Source: Pseudomonadota bacterium
Lineage (GTDB): Bacteria; Pseudomonadota; Alphaproteobacteria; Rhizobiales; Rhizobiaceae
Assembly: GCA_023388675.1 (NCBI GenBank)
Contig: JAEWFU010000181.1
Location: 1 to 8,329 of the forward strand
Length of the DNA: 8,329 bases
Direction: 5' to 3'
Positions 6,968-8,329 of this stretch are shown here, piece by piece. Made by a program: the position numbers and the translations under genes. Numbering within the stretch: the first letter of the stretch is position 1; each line of letters begins with the position of its first letter. The notes under the pieces are model-generated. The model searched no databases. It was not told the origin of the DNA and saw nothing but the letters and a program-made list of their open reading frames with translations.

Positions 6968-7522
6968 ATGACGCGCGAAAAGTGGGTCGACGACATCCTC
7001 AAATTCTGGTTCGAGGAACTCACATATGAGGACTGGTTCGGCGGCGCACCGGAACTGGACGAGAAGATAAGATCGCGCTTTCTGGACGTCTACGAGCGCC
7101 AGAAGGCGGAACTCGACGTTAAGGCGATCGACGACCCGCAGACGGCGCTGGCGGCGATCATTCTTTTCGACCAGTTCCCGCGCAACATGTTCCGCAAGTC
7201 CGCTGCCGCCTTCGCGACCGACGACCTCGCCATGGGCATAGCCCGGCTGGCGGTCGACCGCGGCTACGACAACCAGGTGCAGCCGGAAGCCAAGTCCTTC
7301 ATCTACATGCCTTTCATGCATTCGGAGGTGTCAGCGGATCAGGAACGCTGCGTCGACCTCTTCCGGATGCTGGGCGAAGACGACGGGCTGAAATACGCGA
7401 TCGAGCATCGCGACATCGTTGCGCAGTACGGACGCTTTCCGCATCGTAACCGCGTGCTCGGTCGTGAAAGCACACCGGCGGAAGTCTCGTTCCTCGAGGG
7501 GCATTCCGGCTACGGGCAGTAA
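6968..7522 (+). CDS. DUF924 family protein
   Basis: A 184-residue soluble, probably all-helical protein. It matches the DUF924 family along its full length: ILKFWFEEL near the N-terminus, DWFGGAPELDEKIRSRF, the strongly conserved ILFDQFPRNMFR (about 65-76), FIYMPFMHSE (about 111-120), and the C-terminal HRDIVAQYGRFPHRNRVLGR (148-167). No signal peptide or membrane segment is seen. The biochemical function of the family is not established as far as I know. The start is set by AAAGGA at 6955-6960, 7 nt before the ATG, and begins 13 bp after the ATPase stop with no terminator between them, so it is likely co-transcribed with the transporter. Whether it contributes to transport is unknown; DUF924 genes may simply be passengers. 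Confidence 0.88.
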   Translation: MTREKWVDDILKFWFEELTYEDWFGGAPELDEKIRSRFLDVYERQKAELDVKAIDDPQTALAAIILFDQFPRNMFRKSAAAFATDDLAMGIARLAVDRGYDNQVQPEAKSFIYMPFMHSEVSADQERCVDLFRMLGEDDGLKYAIEHRDIVAQYGRFPHRNRVLGRESTPAEVSFLEGHSGYGQ

Positions 7523-7549
7523 GACTGGCCCGCACTTCCGCTGCGATAC

Positions 7550-7578
7550 TTGCACCCGCGTGGGTTGTCGCCCTAGAT
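7550..7578 (+). promoter_or_regulatory. Probable sigma-70-type promoter of the acyl-CoA synthetase gene
   Basis: TTGCAC (7550-7555), preceded by C, and CTAGAT (7573-7578) are separated by 17 bp. This is close to the alphaproteobacterial housekeeping pattern (CTTGAC, about 17 bp, CTATAT). It lies in the 89-bp gap between the DUF924 stop and the GTG start, giving a short leader of roughly 25-30 nt. A small dyad, ACCC and GGGT (7554-7565), lies inside the spacer and could be an operator half-site pair, but this is weak. Confidence 0.45.
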
Positions 7579-7600
7579 AGGCGGTCAACAAGAGCTCTCA

Positions 7601-7607
7601 GGGAGGA
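7601..7607 (+). promoter_or_regulatory. Strong ribosome-binding site supporting the GTG start
   Basis: GGGAGGA ends 4 nt before the GTG at 7612. No comparable site precedes the in-frame codons GTG 7921 or ATG 8227, so this site argues that translation begins at 7612 and includes the Lys/Ala-rich tail. Confidence 0.7.
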
Positions 7608-7611
7608 ACTC

Positions 7612-8329
7612 GTGGCCAAGACCCCGGCAAAAACAGCTTCCGGCAAAAAGCCGGCCGCAACCAGAACGACAAAGAAGGAGCCGGGTGCGAAGGCCGCGAC
7701 CACCGAGACGAAGACGAGGGCCAAGGCTGCGACCAGGACTGCGCCCGGCTCAGCCAAGGTGAAACCTGCAGCCGCCAAGGCGGCGGCTGCCAAGCCTGCG
7801 ACGGCGAAAACGACCGCCGCGAAGGCTCCGGCCAAGGCAGCCGCGACGGCCAAGCCATCGACGAACAAGGCCCCGGCTGCAAAAGCCACCGCACCGAAGG
7901 CGGCTGCCGCCAAAGCTTCCGTGAAGGCCGCCGCGCCGAAGATCGCCGCAAGCAAGGCTCCCGTGTCCAAGGCTGCAACCGGTAAGGCTCCTGCAACAAA
8001 AGCGGCAGCGAAAACATCCGGCACACGTGCGTCTGCAGCGAAGGCGAAAGCGCCGGCAAAGACCGCCGCCGCCTCGAACGCACCTGCCAAGACCACGAAG
8101 GCAGCCTCCACGCCAAAGAAGGCCGCAGCAGCCAAGGCATCAGCATCTGCAAAGCCATGGCTTGCCAGCTACCCCGACGTCGTCAAGCACGAGATCGAGC
8201 CCATCACCGACGCCTCGATCGGCGACATGATGGTCAGGTCCTGCGCGACCTTTGCCGCGCGGCCGGCCTTCACCTCGATGGGCAAGACGCTCACCTTCTC
8301 GCAGCTCGAGGAGCACTCGCGCCACCTCG
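7612..8329 (+). CDS. fadD: Long-chain fatty-acid-CoA ligase (FadD-type) with histone H1-like N-terminal tail; 3' end outside window
   Basis: The frame opens with GTG after GGGAGGA and stays open to the window end (239 residues seen; FadD proteins are about 550-570). Residues 1-181 form a low-complexity tail of about 40% Ala with 37 Lys and 4 Arg but only two acidic residues (Glu23, Glu32), rich also in Pro, Thr and Ser. It contains five KAPxK/KAPxxK motifs (71-75, 86-91, 115-120, 125-130, 146-150) and resembles histone H1 or the AKP tails of bacterial AlgP and PhaF. From Trp183 the sequence changes abruptly to the FadD N-terminus: WLASYPDVVKHEIEP, then RPAFTSMGKTLTFSQLEEHS, matching the E. 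coli FadD start region. The AMP-binding and catalytic motifs lie beyond the window. The enzyme should activate long-chain fatty acids to acyl-CoA with ATP. The tail's role is unknown; binding to DNA, anionic membrane lipids or another polyanion is conceivable. Lys and Ala use mixed synonymous codons, so the tail is not a recent DNA repeat expansion. Confidence 0.85.
   Translation, partial: MAKTPAKTASGKKPAATRTTKKEPGAKAATTETKTRAKAATRTAPGSAKVKPAAAKAAAAKPATAKTTAAKAPAKAAATAKPSTNKAPAAKATAPKAAAAKASVKAAAPKIAASKAPVSKAATGKAPATKAAAKTSGTRASAAKAKAPAKTAAASNAPAKTTKAASTPKKAAAAKASASAKPWLASYPDVVKHEIEPITDASIGDMMVRSCATFAARPAFTSMGKTLTFSQLEEHSRHL

Noticed and set aside
5827..7023. Long reverse-strand open frame (398 codons) opposite the ATPase gene
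   Set aside because: It is antisense to conserved Walker and signature motifs of the real gene, and its product has no recognisable domain.
7314..8135. Reverse-strand Ala/Val/Phe-rich open frame that looks like a membrane protein
   Set aside because: It is the complement of Lys/Ala codons (AAG and GCC read as CTT and GGC and the like in other frames), which creates artificial hydrophobic runs. The forward frame joins a true enzyme and has a ribosome-binding site.
7612..8154. Lys/Ala region as a separate histone-like gene or a tandem DNA repeat
   Set aside because: There is no stop codon before the FadD homology, and codon use is mixed with no long repeated DNA unit.

Overview
The window looks like a chromosomal segment of an alphaproteobacterium, most likely a member of the Hyphomicrobiales (Rhizobiales) of the Mesorhizobium/Phyllobacteriaceae type. 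This is inferred from the high GC content, the codon use, the dipeptide-type ABC operon with a fused tandem ATPase, and the IS21-like terminal repeats. No rRNA, tRNA or other taxonomic marker is present. All genes lie on the + strand.

Layout. (1) Positions 1-126 look like the right end of an IS21-family insertion sequence: a long hairpin, two tandem 20-bp end repeats, and a terminal GTTGACA. (2) It abuts the last ~100 codons of a PIG3-type NAD(P)H:quinone oxidoreductase whose N-terminal two thirds are missing, so this is a gene broken by insertion. (3) A beta-like glutathione S-transferase follows at 472-1089. (4) Positions 1090-1615 are largely non-coding. They hold two tiny overlapping ORFs of unknown reality and, just before the next gene, a leader with two mutually exclusive hairpins. 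(5) Positions 1616-6954 carry a complete peptide/nickel (Dpp/Opp-type) ABC importer: a secreted solute-binding protein, two membrane permeases and a single protein carrying both nucleotide-binding domains. A strong rho-independent terminator sits between the binding-protein gene and the permease genes. (6) A DUF924 gene starts 13 bp after the ATPase stop and is probably in the same transcript. (7) After a short intergenic region with a credible sigma-70-like promoter, a GTG-started gene runs off the window end. It encodes a FadD-type long-chain acyl-CoA synthetase preceded, in the same frame, by a ~181-residue Lys/Ala/Pro tail resembling histone H1.

How it works together. The binding protein collects a peptide-like solute in the periplasm, the two permeases form the channel, and the twin-ATPase protein powers uptake. 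The terminator after the binding-protein gene would let it be made in excess over the membrane parts, as is usual for such systems. The DUF924 protein may be a passenger or an accessory. The GST and the broken quinone oxidoreductase form a separate upstream unit.

The most unusual item is the H1-like tail on the acyl-CoA synthetase. It lies downstream of a good ribosome-binding site, and no in-frame start codon lies between the tail and the enzyme homology, so it appears to be truly translated as part of the enzyme.
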